Shown here: piece by piece, positions 45,400 to 54,307 of the stretch
Numbering within the stretch: position 1 is the first letter of the stretch
Layout: every line of letters starts with the position of its first letter
Assembly (NCBI GenBank): GCA_963809175.1
Contig: CAWEIK010000001.1
Location: 744,001 to 808,000 of the forward strand
Source: JACCTU01 sp963809175
Lineage (GTDB): Bacteria; Actinomycetota; Thermoleophilia; Gaiellales; Gaiellaceae
Direction of reading: 5' to 3'
DNA: 64,000 nt
Notes under the pieces: generated by a model
Databases searched by the model: none
Told to the model about the DNA's origin: nothing
What the model saw: only the letters and a program-made list of their open reading frames with translations
Made by a program: the position numbers and the translations under genes

Positions 45400-46826
45400 T
45401 GGCGCAGACCGAGACCGAAGTCGTCCAGGGGATCGGCTCCGACTACGAGGCGAAGTACGGCTTCTCGAACCCCGACGAGGCCAAGGACTACTTCTTCAAG
45501 TCCGGCCGCGGGCTGAACCACGAGATCGTCGAGGCGATCTCGCAGCACAAGAACGAGCCGGAGTGGATGCGGAAGTTCCGCCACAAGTCGCTCGACTACT
45601 TCCTCGCGCGCCCGCTGCCGCAGTGGGGCGGGAACGTGAACGAGATCGACTTCGAGAACATCTACTACTACATCCGCCCGACCGAGAAGCAGGCGGAGTC
45701 GTGGGAGGACCTCCCGGCCGACATCAAGGACACCTGGGACAAGCTCGGGATCCCGGAGGCCGAGAAGAAGTACCTCGCCGGCGTCGGCGCGCAGTACGAG
45801 AGCGAGGTCGTCTACCACAAGCTCCAGGAGAGCCTCGAGAAGCAGGGCGTGATCTTCCTCGACATGGACTCGGCGCTTCGCGAGCACGAGGACCTCGTCA
45901 AGCAGTACTTCGGGACGATCATCCCGCAGAACGACAACAAGTTCGCCGCGCTCAACTCGGCGGTGTGGTCGGGCGGGTCGTTCATCTACGTGCCGCCGGG
46001 CGTGAAGATCGAGCTGCCGCTCCAGGCCTACTTCCGCATCAACGCGGAGAACATGGGCCAGTTCGAGCGCACGCTGATCCTCGTCGACGAAGGCGCGTAC
46101 GTGCACTACGTCGAGGGTTGCACCGCGCCGATCTACTCGTCCGACTCGCTGCACTCCGCGGTGGTGGAGATCGTCGTCAAGAAGGACGCACGCTGCCGCT
46201 ACACGACGATCCAGAACTGGTCGAACAACGTCTACAACCTCGTCACGAAGCGCGCCGTTGCCTACGAGGGCGCGACGATGGAGTGGGTCGACGGGAACCT
46301 CGGCTCCAAGCTGACGATGAAGTACCCCGCGATCTGGCTGATGGGCGAGCGCGCGCACGGCGAGGTGCTCTCGATCGCGTTCGCCGGCAAGGGCCAGCAC
46401 CAGGACGCGGGCGGCAAGTGCGTCCACGTCGCGCCGAACACGACCTCGGTGATCACGTCGAAGTCGATCTCACGCGGCGGCGGGCGCGCGGGCTACCGCG
46501 GCCTGCTCGAGGTCGCGAAGGGCGCGCACGGCTCGAAGTCGAAGGTCGTCTGCGACGCGCTGATCCTCGACGAGGAGTCGCGCTCCGACACGTACCCGTA
46601 CATCCGGATCGACGAGAGCGACGTCAACATCGGTCACGAGGCGACGGTCTCGAAGATCGGCGAGGAGCAGCTCTTCTACCTGATGTCGCGCGGGCTCTCC
46701 GAGGCCGAGGCGTCGGCGCTGATCGTTTCCGGCTTCGTCGAGCCGATCACGAAGGAGCTGCCGCTCGAGTACGCGGTCGAGATGAACCGGCTGATCCAGC
46801 TCCAGATGGAGGGTTCGGTCGGTTGA
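45399..46826 (+). CDS. sufB: Fe-S cluster assembly scaffold SufB
   Basis: At 475 residues this is full length. ENIYYYIRPTEKQAESWEDL, AVWSGGSFIYVPPGVKIELP, YVEGCTAPIYSSDSLHSAVV and NTTSVITSKSISRGGGRAGY are SufB signatures. The Cys of EGC and the C-terminal SEAEASALIVSGFVEPI are present. It forms the cluster-building complex with SufC and SufD. The TGA overlaps the TTG of the first VOC gene, so translation passes directly into the VOC array. Confidence 0.95.
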   Translation: MAQTETEVVQGIGSDYEAKYGFSNPDEAKDYFFKSGRGLNHEIVEAISQHKNEPEWMRKFRHKSLDYFLARPLPQWGGNVNEIDFENIYYYIRPTEKQAESWEDLPADIKDTWDKLGIPEAEKKYLAGVGAQYESEVVYHKLQESLEKQGVIFLDMDSALREHEDLVKQYFGTIIPQNDNKFAALNSAVWSGGSFIYVPPGVKIELPLQAYFRINAENMGQFERTLILVDEGAYVHYVEGCTAPIYSSDSLHSAVVEIVVKKDARCRYTTIQNWSNNVYNLVTKRAVAYEGATMEWVDGNLGSKLTMKYPAIWLMGERAHGEVLSIAFAGKGQHQDAGGKCVHVAPNTTSVITSKSISRGGGRAGYRGLLEVAKGAHGSKSKVVCDALILDEESRSDTYPYIRIDESDVNIGHEATVSKIGEEQLFYLMSRGLSEAEASALIVSGFVEPITKELPLEYAVEMNRLIQLQMEGSVG

Positions 46827-47179
46827 TCGCGAGCCTGGACTTCGTCGCGATCCCTTCGCGCGACGCTGACCGCTCCGCACAGTTCTACGCCGAGGTGCTG
46901 GGCCTCCGGCGCGATCCGAAAGCGCAGTACGAGTTCTGGGTCGGCGAGACATGCTGCGCGATCTGGGAGCCCGAGAAGATGGGCGGGACGTTCGCGCCGC
47001 AGAAGAACGCGCACCTCGCGCTGCACGTTGACGACATCGACGCCTCCCGCGCAGAGCTCGAGGCCAAGGGCGTCGAGTTCATCGGCGAGACGTTTGACAC
47101 CGGGGTCTGCCGAATGGCGTTCTTCAACGACCCCGACGGCAACGACTTGATGCTGCACCACCGCTACTCGCCGCGCTGA
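46823..47179 (+). CDS. VOC family protein 1 of the suf-embedded array
   Basis: A 118-residue glyoxalase/VOC-fold protein: SLDFVAIPSRDADRSAQFYA, VLGLRRDPKAQYEFWVG, ALHVDDIDASRAELEAKG and DTGVCRMAFFNDPDGNDLML. The metal-binding His usual in the first strand is Asp here (LDFVAIP), so it may not be a metal enzyme. The TTG start overlaps the sufB stop and its stop overlaps the next ATG. Function is unknown. Confidence 0.83.
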   Translation: MIASLDFVAIPSRDADRSAQFYAEVLGLRRDPKAQYEFWVGETCCAIWEPEKMGGTFAPQKNAHLALHVDDIDASRAELEAKGVEFIGETFDTGVCRMAFFNDPDGNDLMLHHRYSPR

Positions 47180-47535
47180 TGGACGTCGAGCGGGTCGACT
47201 TCGTGTCCTTCCTGACGCAGGACATCGCGCGCGCGAAGCAGTTCTACGCGGAGACGCTCGGCCTCGAGCTCGAGAGCGAGGGCGAGAGCGACATGGAATT
47301 CCGCTGCGGTCAGGTGACGCTCGACATCTTCGACCCGTCGAGCATCGGGCAGCCGTTCGCGCCGTCCGCCGGTCTCGCGCTGCGGGTTCCGGATGTCGAG
47401 GCCGCGCGCGCCGAGCTCGAGGCGAAGGGTGTCGTCTTCGACGGCGAGACGATCACCACGAACGTCTGCAAGCAGGCGTGGTTCAAGGATCCCGACGGCA
47501 ACGCGCTCATGCTCCATCGGAGGTTCGACGCGTGA
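47179..47535 (+). CDS. VOC family protein 2 of the suf-embedded array
   Basis: 118 residues: ERVDFVSFLTQDIARAKQFY, TLGLELESEGESDMEFRCG, LALRVPDVEAARAELEAKG and TTNVCKQAWFKDPDGNALML. It shares with its neighbours the VDFV.......D strand and the N/SGVC..F.DPDGN segment. The start overlaps the previous stop by one base and its stop overlaps the next GTG. No substrate can be proposed. Confidence 0.85.
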   Translation: MDVERVDFVSFLTQDIARAKQFYAETLGLELESEGESDMEFRCGQVTLDIFDPSSIGQPFAPSAGLALRVPDVEAARAELEAKGVVFDGETITTNVCKQAWFKDPDGNALMLHRRFDA

Positions 47536-48313
47536 TCGCGATCGAGAAGGTCGACTTCATCGGCATCCCGGTCGTGGAGAACGCAACCGGCGACGCGTGG
47601 TTCGCGGAGACGCTCGGGCTCTGGGAGCGCAATCCGCGTTCGAACGAGCGGTGGGTCGAGTTCGAGGCTCCCGAACGTGACGCTCGCGCTCGTGCCCGAG
47701 GCCTACAAGCCCGGCGATCACGTGCCGTTGCCGTTCGGAGCGTTCGCGATCCGAGTCGGATGACGTCGATGAGGAGAAGGAGCGCCTGTCCGCGGCCGAG
47801 GTCGAGTTCGTCGGCGAGCCGTTCGACTCGGGCGTCTGCAAGGGAGCGATGTTCACGGGTCTCGACGGGAACGGCATGCTGCTCCACCACCGGTATGCGC
47901 CGTTCGCCGACGGCCGCACGCCCGACGTGCCGCGCGGTCACATCGACTTCGTCGCGATCCCGGTGCAGGAGCGAGCGCCCGTCGAGGACTTCTACGGCCA
48001 CATGCTCGGACTCGAGCGGAACCCGAACTCGACCGAGACCTGGGTCGAGTTCGAGACGTCGAACGTCACGTTGGCGCTCGTGCAGCCGGAGCAGATCGGC
48101 CAGCCCTTCGAGCCGCTTCCGGGCGGGACTGTCGCGTTCCGCGTCCCCGACGTCGAGGAGGCGAAGTCGCAGCTCGAGTCGATGGGCGTCGAGTTCCCCG
48201 CCGGGGTGATCGACTCGGGCGTCTGCCACATCGCACCGTTCTCGGATCCTGCGGGCAACGGGCTCATGTTCCACCGGCGCTACGCGCCCTTCGCGGACGG
48301 GACGATGCCGTGA
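47532..48313 (+). CDS. Two-domain VOC protein 3 of the suf-embedded array (two frameshifts)
   Basis: About 258 residues in two VOC domains. Domain 1 begins AIEKVDFIGIPVVENATGDA. Extra bases near 47672 and 47758 must be removed to read NVTLALVPEAYKPGDHVPLP and EPFDSGVCKGAMFTGLDGNG. Domain 2 (from about 47940) reads HIDFVAIPVQERAPVEDFYG, FRVPDVEEAKSQLESMG and DSGVCHIAPFSDPAGNGLMF. A short RYAPFADG linker ends both domains, which shows duplication. Confidence 0.8.
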
Positions 48314-49051
48314 TCGCCGTCGAGCGCATCGACTTCATCGCCCGCCCCGTCGCCGACATCGCGCGCGCATCCGAGTTCTACGGCGAGACGCTCGGGCTCG
48401 CGCGCAACCCGAGCTCCGACGAGCACTGGGCCGAGTACGAGACCGGCAACCTCACGATCGCGCTCTCCGAGCACGGCGGGCTCGGGCTCGGGGTCCCCGA
48501 CGTCGAGGAGGCGCGTCGGACGCTCGAGGGAGCCGGCGTCGAGTTCCCGCGCGACATCTACGACTCCGGGGTCTGCCTCACGAGCGGTTTCAGCGATCCG
48601 GCAGGCAACAAGTTGTTCGTGCACAAGCGCTACGCACCGCTCGAGCGCTGGGACGGGGACGTCACCGGCGTCGAGCGGACCGACTTCGTCGGCATCCCGG
48701 TGACCGACCGGCCCGCCGGCGTGACGTTCTACAACGAGACCCTCGGGCTCGCGCGGAACACGCGCTCGAGCGACGAGTGGCCCGAGTTCGAGCCCGGCAA
48801 CGCCACGATTCTGCTGAACACGCCCGAGCAGACCGGCACACCGTTTCGTCCGAGCAACTACGCCGTCGCGACTCCGCGTGCCCGACGTTGCGCAGTCGAT
48901 GCAGGCGCTCAGGGACAAGGGCGTCGAGTTCCAGTTCGAGGAGCCGTACGACTCGGGCGTCTGCCACATGGCGTTCTTCAACGATCCCGACGGCAACGCG
49001 CTGATCCTCCACCACCGGCACAAGCCGTACTCCGACGGGTCGCTCCCCTAG
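48310..49051 (+). CDS. Two-domain VOC protein 4 of the suf-embedded array (one frameshift)
   Basis: About 247 residues in two VOC domains. Domain 1: VERIDFIARPVADIARASEF and DSGVCLTSGFSDPAGNKLFV. Domain 2: VERTDFVGIPVTDRPAGVTF, an extra base near 48870, then LRVPDVAQSMQALRDKGVEF and DSGVCHMAFFNDPDGNALIL. The GTG overlaps the previous stop by four bases. As in the other copies, the first-strand metal His is Asp. Confidence 0.8.
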
Positions 49052-49053
49052 CC

Positions 49054-49425
49054 ATGCAGGTCGAACAGGTCGACTTCGTGTCCGTCCCGACGCGCGACAT
49101 CACGCGCGCCGTCGCGTTCTACCGCGACGTCCTCGAGCTGCGCGAGAGCGCGTTCACGGAGGGCGAGGTAGAGGTCGGCGACCTCACGCTCTCGTTCTGG
49201 AACCCGGAGGAGCAGGGCGAGCCGTTCGTCCCGAACGCGAACGGGATCGCCCTTCGCGTCCCCGACGTCCACGAGGCGGTCGAGGACTTCCGAGCTTCAG
49301 GTGGAGAGGTGATGGGGATCGAGGACAGCGGGGTGTGCCACATGGGCTTCGTCAAGGACCCCGACGGCAACGTGATCATCCTGCACCGCCGCTACGCCGA
49401 CAGGAAGCGCCGTGACGAGAGCTGA
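49054..49425 (+). CDS. VOC family protein 5 of the suf-embedded array
   Basis: 123 residues: EQVDFVSVPTRDITRAVAFY, VLELRESAFTEGEVEVGDL, ALRVPDVHEAVEDFRASGG and DSGVCHMGFVKDPDGNVIIL. It starts 2 bases after the previous stop, and its end overlaps the sufD start by 14 bases, so the whole array is one coupled transcript with suf. Confidence 0.85.
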   Translation: MQVEQVDFVSVPTRDITRAVAFYRDVLELRESAFTEGEVEVGDLTLSFWNPEEQGEPFVPNANGIALRVPDVHEAVEDFRASGGEVMGIEDSGVCHMGFVKDPDGNVIILHRRYADRKRRDES

Positions 49426-50583
49426 GCTGAAGGAGAGCTACGCGGCGCTGCCGCTGCCGACGACGAACGACGAGTCGTGGCGCTTCACCGATCTCAAGGG
49501 CTTCGACCCGGACAGCTACGCGTCGAACGGGCACGGAGACCACAAGCCGGCGGGGGCGATGCTCGACGTCGACGTCACGGGGCTCGCCGTCATCACGGAA
49601 TCCGGGATCGAGATCGAGCGCGTTCCGCGACGGGATCGTCTTCGAGCCGCTCTCCGACGCGCAGGAGCGTCTCGGCACGCTGGTCGGCCACGACGAGAAG
49701 TTCGCCGCGCACAACGCCGCGCTGTGGAAGCACGGTCTGCTCGTCGTGATCCCGAAGGGCGTGCAGGTGGAGCAGCCGCTCTACGTGCGCATCGCGAACA
49801 CCGTCGAAGGAGGCGCGCTCTTCTTCCGGCTGCTCGTGATCGCCGAGGAGGGCTCGCGCGCCACGCTGATCGAGGAGTACACGAGCGCGACGCCCGAGCT
49901 CGCCGGCTACACGAACGCCGTCGTCGAGCTCTTCGTCGAGCAGAACGCGAAGCTCGAGTACGTCTCGCTCCAGAACCTCTCGAGGTCGACGTGGCACTTC
50001 GCGAACCACCACGCGCGCGTCGAGCGCGACGCCGAGCTCGACTGGGTCGCCGGCGGCTTCGGCTCGAAGCGCGGCAAGACGCGGATCCAGAACGACCTCG
50101 CCGGCCAGGGCGCGACCTCGCGAGTGACCGGCGCGTACTTCGCCGACGGCGACCAGCACCTGGACTACGACACGTTCCAGGAGCACATCGCGCCGAACAC
50201 GACTTCGGACTTCGCCTTCAAGGGCGCGCTCCGCGACGAGGCGACGGCGGTGTGGCGCGGGATGATCCGCGTCGAGAAGGAAGCGCAGAAGACGAACGCG
50301 TACCAGGAGAACCGGAATCTGATGCTGAGCGAGAAGGCGCATGCCGACTCGATCCCGGGCCTGGAGATCCTGGCGAACGACGTGCGCTGCACCCACGGCG
50401 CGACGCTCGGGCCAGGTCGACCGCGAGCAGCTCTTCTACCTGATGTCCCGCGGCCTCTCGCGAGCGGAGGCGGAGCGAATCATCGTGCGCGGCTTCTTCC
50501 AGGACATCCTGGACCGCATCGAGCTCGAGCCGGTGCGCGAGACGCTGGCCGAAGCGCTCGAGGCACGCATCCCGCAGGCCTGA
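49412..50583 (+). CDS. sufD: Fe-S cluster assembly protein SufD (two frameshifts)
   Basis: A SufB paralogue that supports iron entry in the SufBCD scaffold. The N terminus reads RAELKESYAALPLPTTNDES and WRFTDLKGFDPDSY. An extra base near 49625 shifts to RDGIVFEPLSDAQERLGTLV and VVIPKGVQVEQPLYVRIANT, then HIAPNTTSDFAFKGALRDEA. A second extra base near 50413 (in cgggcca) shifts to GQVDREQLFYLMSRGLSRAE. The total is about 390 residues, normal for SufD. No sufS or sufU follows. Confidence 0.9.
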
Positions 50584-50589
50584 GAGGCT

Positions 50590-51534
50590 GTGGTCTTGCG
50601 GTACCGCGACCAGCTACCTCAACTCGACGGCCGGCTGTTCATGACGGACGGCGGTCTCGAAACGACGCTCATCTTCCAAGATGGCTTCGAACTGCCCGAG
50701 TTTGCCGCCGTCGACCTGCTCCGGAGCGAAGCGGGCACCGACGCACTCAGGAGCTACTACACCCGATACGCCGAGTTGGCTCGCGAGCTCGGCGTCGGTT
50801 TCGTGCTCGAGAGCCCGACGTGGCGGGCGAGCCCGGGCTGGGCGGCGAGGCTCGGCTACTCGGTTGCCGAGCTCGATGCCCTGAACCGCGCTTCGATCGC
50901 GCTGATGGAAGAGATCCGCGAGCGGTACGAGAGCCCTGAGACACCGTTCGTGATCAGCGGCTGCGTCGGCCCTCAGGGTGACGGTTATGCCCCGGACGAA
51001 CTGCTGTCCGCCGACGCTGCGGAGAGGTACCACAGCGTCCAGATCGCCACGTTCGCGGAGACGGCCGCCGACATGGTGACGGCGATCACCATGACGTACG
51101 TGGCCGAGGCCGTCGGAGTTCTCCGCGCGTCGTCGAACGCGGGTCTTCCCGCGGCGATCTCGTTCACGGTCGAAACAGACGGTCGACTTCCGAGCGGCCA
51201 GGCTCTCGGCGAGGCGATCGATCAGGTCGACCGCGAAACGGAGCACGCGGCCGCGTACTTCATGATCAACTGCGCCCACCCCACGCACTTCGAGCACGTC
51301 CTCGAGCCGGACGCGTCGTGGCTGGCGCGCGTGCGCGGGGTCCGGGCGAATGCGTCGACGAAGAGCCACGCGGAGTTGGACGAAGCCACGGTGCTCGATG
51401 ACGGCGATCCTGACGATCTGGCGAGACGCCATGATGCGCTTCGGCTGAGCCTCCCGACCCTGAGTGTCGTGGGCGGCTGTTGCGGCACAGATCACCGACA
51501 CGTCGCGGCGATGTGCCGCACGTTGCTGGTCTAG
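50590..51534 (+). CDS. Homocysteine S-methyltransferase family protein
   Basis: A 314-residue TIM barrel of the Pfam S-methyl_trans type: FMTDGGLETTLIFQDGFELP at the start, VISGCVGPQGDGY, FMINCAHPTHFEHVL (first zinc Cys) and VVGGCCGTDHRHVAAMC (paired zinc Cys). It would move a methyl group to homocysteine, giving methionine. The donor (S-methylmethionine or other) cannot be told. The start is GTG 50590, seven bases after sufD. Read-through from suf is possible. Confidence 0.87.
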   Translation: MVLRYRDQLPQLDGRLFMTDGGLETTLIFQDGFELPEFAAVDLLRSEAGTDALRSYYTRYAELARELGVGFVLESPTWRASPGWAARLGYSVAELDALNRASIALMEEIRERYESPETPFVISGCVGPQGDGYAPDELLSADAAERYHSVQIATFAETAADMVTAITMTYVAEAVGVLRASSNAGLPAAISFTVETDGRLPSGQALGEAIDQVDRETEHAAAYFMINCAHPTHFEHVLEPDASWLARVRGVRANASTKSHAELDEATVLDDGDPDDLARRHDALRLSLPTLSVVGGCCGTDHRHVAAMCRTLLV

Positions 51535-51571
51535 CTGCCTGATGGCGTGCGGGGAAAGCCGAGCGCCGTCG

Positions 51572-51577
51572 TATGCT
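51572..51577 (+). promoter_or_regulatory. -10 element of the GNAT gene at 51584 (leaderless)
   Basis: TATGCT lies 6 bases before GTG 51584. No ribosome binding site is present. Confidence 0.5.
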
Positions 51578-51583
51578 CGGGCA

Positions 51584-52174
51584 GTGGTGGAGATCCGTCC
51601 GGCAGATTCGAACCGAATCGCGCACATCGCGGAGGTTATTGGCCGCGCATTCGTGACCGAGCCGATGATGACGTGGCCTCTCGGTGGACGGACGGACGAC
51701 CTCGAGGAACGTTGCATTCGAGCGAACGCGCTGTTCCTCGAGCCGCTCATGGAGCGGGGGATCGTCTGGGAGACCGCGGATGGACACGGTGCCCTCGTGC
51801 TTGTGCCGCCCGAGCAGGCAGCCGCGTGGGACGACGCGAACGTGCACATCGCAGACTCGACGACCCACGAAACAGACGACGGCGGACGTCGCTACGAGCG
51901 CTTCTGGGAGTGGGTCGCAGCGAAGATTCCGCAAGAGCCGCTCTGGCATCTCGACTCCGTCGCGGTCGAGCCCGGTTGGCAGGGCCGTGGGATCGGGTCC
52001 GCGCTCATCGCGTTCGCGCTTGAGCAGGTCCGCGAAAGTGGGGTCGCTCTAGTTCTCGAGACGGGCACGCCGCGGAACGTTCCGCTCTACGAGCGCCTCG
52101 GATTCGAGGTCGTCGAGGAGGCGGACTCGCCCGAGGGCGGCCCTCACGTCTGGTTCATGCGCCGCAACCCTTAA
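51584..52174 (+). CDS. GNAT family N-acetyltransferase
   Basis: 196 residues. The acetyl-CoA loop is clear: LWHLDSVAVEPGWQGRGIGS (Q/RxxGxG), then VALVLETGTPRNVPLYERLG and FEVVEEADSPEGGPHVWFMR. The N-terminal half is the usual variable substrate part. The substrate is unknown. GTG 51584 is chosen from the TATGCT box, since the frame upstream overlaps the methyltransferase gene. Confidence 0.85.
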   Translation: MVEIRPADSNRIAHIAEVIGRAFVTEPMMTWPLGGRTDDLEERCIRANALFLEPLMERGIVWETADGHGALVLVPPEQAAAWDDANVHIADSTTHETDDGGRRYERFWEWVAAKIPQEPLWHLDSVAVEPGWQGRGIGSALIAFALEQVRESGVALVLETGTPRNVPLYERLGFEVVEEADSPEGGPHVWFMRRNP

Positions 52175-52213
52175 CCGGCGAACCAGCGGGCACGGGCGAT
52201 CTTTGCGACCCGC

Positions 52214-52219
52214 GATAAT
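52214..52219 (+). promoter_or_regulatory. -10 element of the VOC gene at 52226 (leaderless)
   Basis: GATAAT lies 6 bases before GTG 52226, close to consensus. No ribosome binding site is present. Confidence 0.55.
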
Positions 52220-52225
52220 GGCCGC

Positions 52226-52663
52226 GTGGCGCTTCAACGGATGGACAACGTCGGCATCGTGGTGGAGTCGCTTGATGCCGCTATCGCGTTCTTCGCCGAG
52301 CTGGGTCTCGAACTCGAGGGGCGAGCCATGATCGAAGGAGACTGGTCAGGGCGCGTCACTGGACTGCGCGACCAGCGTGTCGAGATCGCCATGCTGCGTA
52401 TGCCGGACGGCCACGGCAAGATCGAGCTCTCGCGCTTTCTCACGCCGCCTCCGGTCGCCGATCACCGGAATGCGCCGGTAAACGCCCTCGGCTACCTCCG
52501 CGTCATGTTCGCGGTGGACGACCTCGACGAGACGCTGGCGCGGCTCCGCGAGCACGGCGCGCAACTCGTCGACGAAGTGGTCCAGTACAAAGACGTGTAT
52601 CGGCTCTGCTATGTCCGAGGCCCCGAGGGCATTCTCATCGGGCTGGCCGAGCCAATCGGCTGA
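52226..52663 (+). CDS. VOC family protein
   Basis: 145 residues with the glyoxalase pattern: LQRMDNVGIVVESLDAAIAF, FAELGLELEGRAMIEGDWSG, HGKIELSRFLTPPP, LRVMFAVDDLDETLARLREHG and VRGPEGILIGLAEPIG. It is of a different subfamily from the suf-embedded set, lacking the SGVC segment. Possible roles are dioxygenase or glyoxalase-type. The gene is independent, with its own GATAAT box. Confidence 0.85.
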   Translation: MALQRMDNVGIVVESLDAAIAFFAELGLELEGRAMIEGDWSGRVTGLRDQRVEIAMLRMPDGHGKIELSRFLTPPPVADHRNAPVNALGYLRVMFAVDDLDETLARLREHGAQLVDEVVQYKDVYRLCYVRGPEGILIGLAEPIG

Positions 52664-52670
52664 CGCCCCG

Positions 52671-53141
52671 ATGAACGTCTCGCTAAGGCCGCTCGAGGAC
52701 CGGGATCTCGACACGATCTACCAGCAAGCGACGGATCCGGAGTCGATCCGAATGGCTGCCTTCACAACCGAGGACTGGACCGATCGCAGCGCGTTTCTCA
52801 ACCGGATGTCGCGCCTGCTGGCCGACACGAGCGTCTCGAATCGAGTCATCGAGGTCGACGGAGCAATCGCTGGAACGATCGCGTCCTTCCGAATCGACGA
52901 TCAACTCGAGGTGACCTACTGGGTCGACCGAACGCACTGGGGGAAAGGCATCGCGAGCGCAGCACTCCAGATGCTGCTTGCCGAGACTGCCGAACGTCCG
53001 GTGTACGCCCGAGCGGCCTCGGACAACGTCGGTTCGCTTCGGGTACTGGAGAAAGCTGAGTTCCGACGCGTCGGCGTCGACCGCGGCTTCGCGCGCGGTC
53101 GCGGTGAGGAGATCGAGGAAACGATCCTGCGCCTCGACTGA
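52671..53141 (+). CDS. GNAT family N-acetyltransferase (RimJ/RimL type)
   Basis: 156 residues: VSLRPLEDRDLDTIYQQATD, EVTYWVDRTHWGKGIASAAL (acetyl-CoA loop with GKGIA) and YARAASDNVGSLRVLEKAEF (the ..N..S..vleK.GF motif of RimJ/L-like enzymes). The substrate is unknown. ATG 52671 is 7 bases after the VOC stop, so the two are probably co-transcribed. Confidence 0.85.
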   Translation: MNVSLRPLEDRDLDTIYQQATDPESIRMAAFTTEDWTDRSAFLNRMSRLLADTSVSNRVIEVDGAIAGTIASFRIDDQLEVTYWVDRTHWGKGIASAALQMLLAETAERPVYARAASDNVGSLRVLEKAEFRRVGVDRGFARGRGEEIEETILRLD

Positions 53142-53233
53142 TTCCCCCAGACGCGACCGCACGTGGCGAGCGTGGGCACCCGGCTTGCTGGAGCGCTCAG
53201 ACCGGACATCCGCGACTGACAAGGAGCATCGAG

Positions 53234-53767
53234 ATGGGGAAGCTGATTGCGACCACACAGGCCACGGTCGACGGCGTCATAGACCCGGTCGGCGAGTGGG
53301 TGCAGCCGGACGGAGACCACGGCGACTACTCGTTCGAGCGTCAGGCGCGATCCAGCGGGCTGGTGCTGGGCCGCAAGACCTACGAAGGGCTGGCGGGATA
53401 CTGGCCGAGTCAATCGGGCAAGTGGGCGGACATGGTCAACCCGCTGCCGAAGTACGTCGGCTCCAACACCCTGTCCGGAGAGCTCGAGTGGAACGCGACC
53501 CTGCTCGAGGGGGACCTCCGAGACTCGATCCCGAAGCTGAAGAACGAGGTCGACGGTGACCTCTTCATGCACGGAAGCGGCGAGTTCGCGTACGCCCTCG
53601 CCGAGAAGGGCCTGGTCGACGAGTACGAGGTCTACGTGAACCCCCTCGTCTGGGGCAAGGGGAACGTCCACGTGCTCGGAGACAGGGGAACCGTGTGGAT
53701 GGAGCTCGAGGACGTGAAGCGGTTCGAGTCTGGAGTCGTGCTTCTGACCTACCTCCCGAAGTCTTGA
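53234..53767 (+). CDS. Dihydrofolate-reductase-like (RibD C-terminal domain) protein
   Basis: 177 residues: KLIATTQATVDGVIDPVGEW, SGLVLGRKTYEGLAGYWPS, DLFMHGSGEFAYALAEKGLV and DEYEVYVNPLVWGKG. This matches the short RibD_C family of NADPH-type reductases with unknown substrate found in many actinobacteria. The ATG follows AAGGAG at a proper distance (53220-53225). It is probably a separate transcription unit. Confidence 0.85.
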   Translation: MGKLIATTQATVDGVIDPVGEWVQPDGDHGDYSFERQARSSGLVLGRKTYEGLAGYWPSQSGKWADMVNPLPKYVGSNTLSGELEWNATLLEGDLRDSIPKLKNEVDGDLFMHGSGEFAYALAEKGLVDEYEVYVNPLVWGKGNVHVLGDRGTVWMELEDVKRFESGVVLLTYLPKS

Positions 53768-53794
53768 GCGGGGGGCGCGGGACGGAGGTCTGAG

Positions 53795-54223
53795 TCAGGC
53801 CGGAGTCGCCGGCAAGCCTGCAGCAGCCAACTCGGCACGCTCGGCAGATGTGACCTCGAACGGAGCGCCGGGCTCGGCGCCGATCACGAGCACGACGGTG
53901 TTGTCCGACAGCGCGACCGCAGAGCGGATCGTCTTCACGTCGACGGCGCCCACAAACGTGCCTGCCGGTGCGTCGACGTCCTGACCGTCCACCTGAAAAC
54001 GCGCGTGTCCTGTGTGGACGAAGTACAACTCCTGATGCTGCTCGTCGGTGGGATCCGCATGGTCGTGCTCGCCGATGAGACGCTCGCCCGCTCTCCGCGC
54101 GGTGTAGGCGTTGACACCGAACGCGCTGATCCCGAAGTGATTGCGGACCGGCGTCCACTTCGCATCGGTGTGCGGGACGTCTGCAACTGGGATGTCGGTC
54201 AGCAAGGCGTGAGAAGCGGACAT
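53795..54223 (-). CDS. Cupin domain protein A
   Basis: 142 residues. The single cupin has GERLIGEHDHADPTDEQHQE, ELYFVHTGHARFQVDGQDVD and APAGTFVGAVDVKTIRSAVA. The His cluster (EHDHADP) and Glu are potential metal ligands. ATG 54223 is 7 bases after a minus-strand TAGAAT box. The function is unknown. Confidence 0.78.
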   Translation of the reverse strand: MSASHALLTDIPVADVPHTDAKWTPVRNHFGISAFGVNAYTARRAGERLIGEHDHADPTDEQHQELYFVHTGHARFQVDGQDVDAPAGTFVGAVDVKTIRSAVALSDNTVVLVIGAEPGAPFEVTSAERAELAAAGLPATPA

Positions 54224-54230
54224 GAACGCG

Positions 54231-54236
54231 ATTCTA
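54231..54236 (-). promoter_or_regulatory. -10 element of cupin A (leaderless)
   Basis: Minus-strand TAGAAT lies 7 bases before the ATG at 54223, one mismatch from TATAAT. Confidence 0.55.
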
Positions 54237-54307
54237 GTGGCCGCACTTCGCAGGTACTGCCAGCATGATCTACCTGCAGTGACCACCCGACAGACTCGGA
54301 GGAGCGG

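Noticed and set aside
48310..49425. Reading VOC proteins 4 and 5 as one long 371-residue protein
   Set aside because: The middle of that frame (after about 48870) is non-VOC sequence. Removing one base restores domain 2 of protein 4 with a stop at 49051, and protein 5 starts separately at 49054.
46823..49425. VOC array as an antibiotic resistance (fosfomycin or bleomycin type) cluster
   Set aside because: The metal-binding His of FosA/FosX-type enzymes is missing in the first strand of all seven domains, and the genes are embedded in a housekeeping operon.
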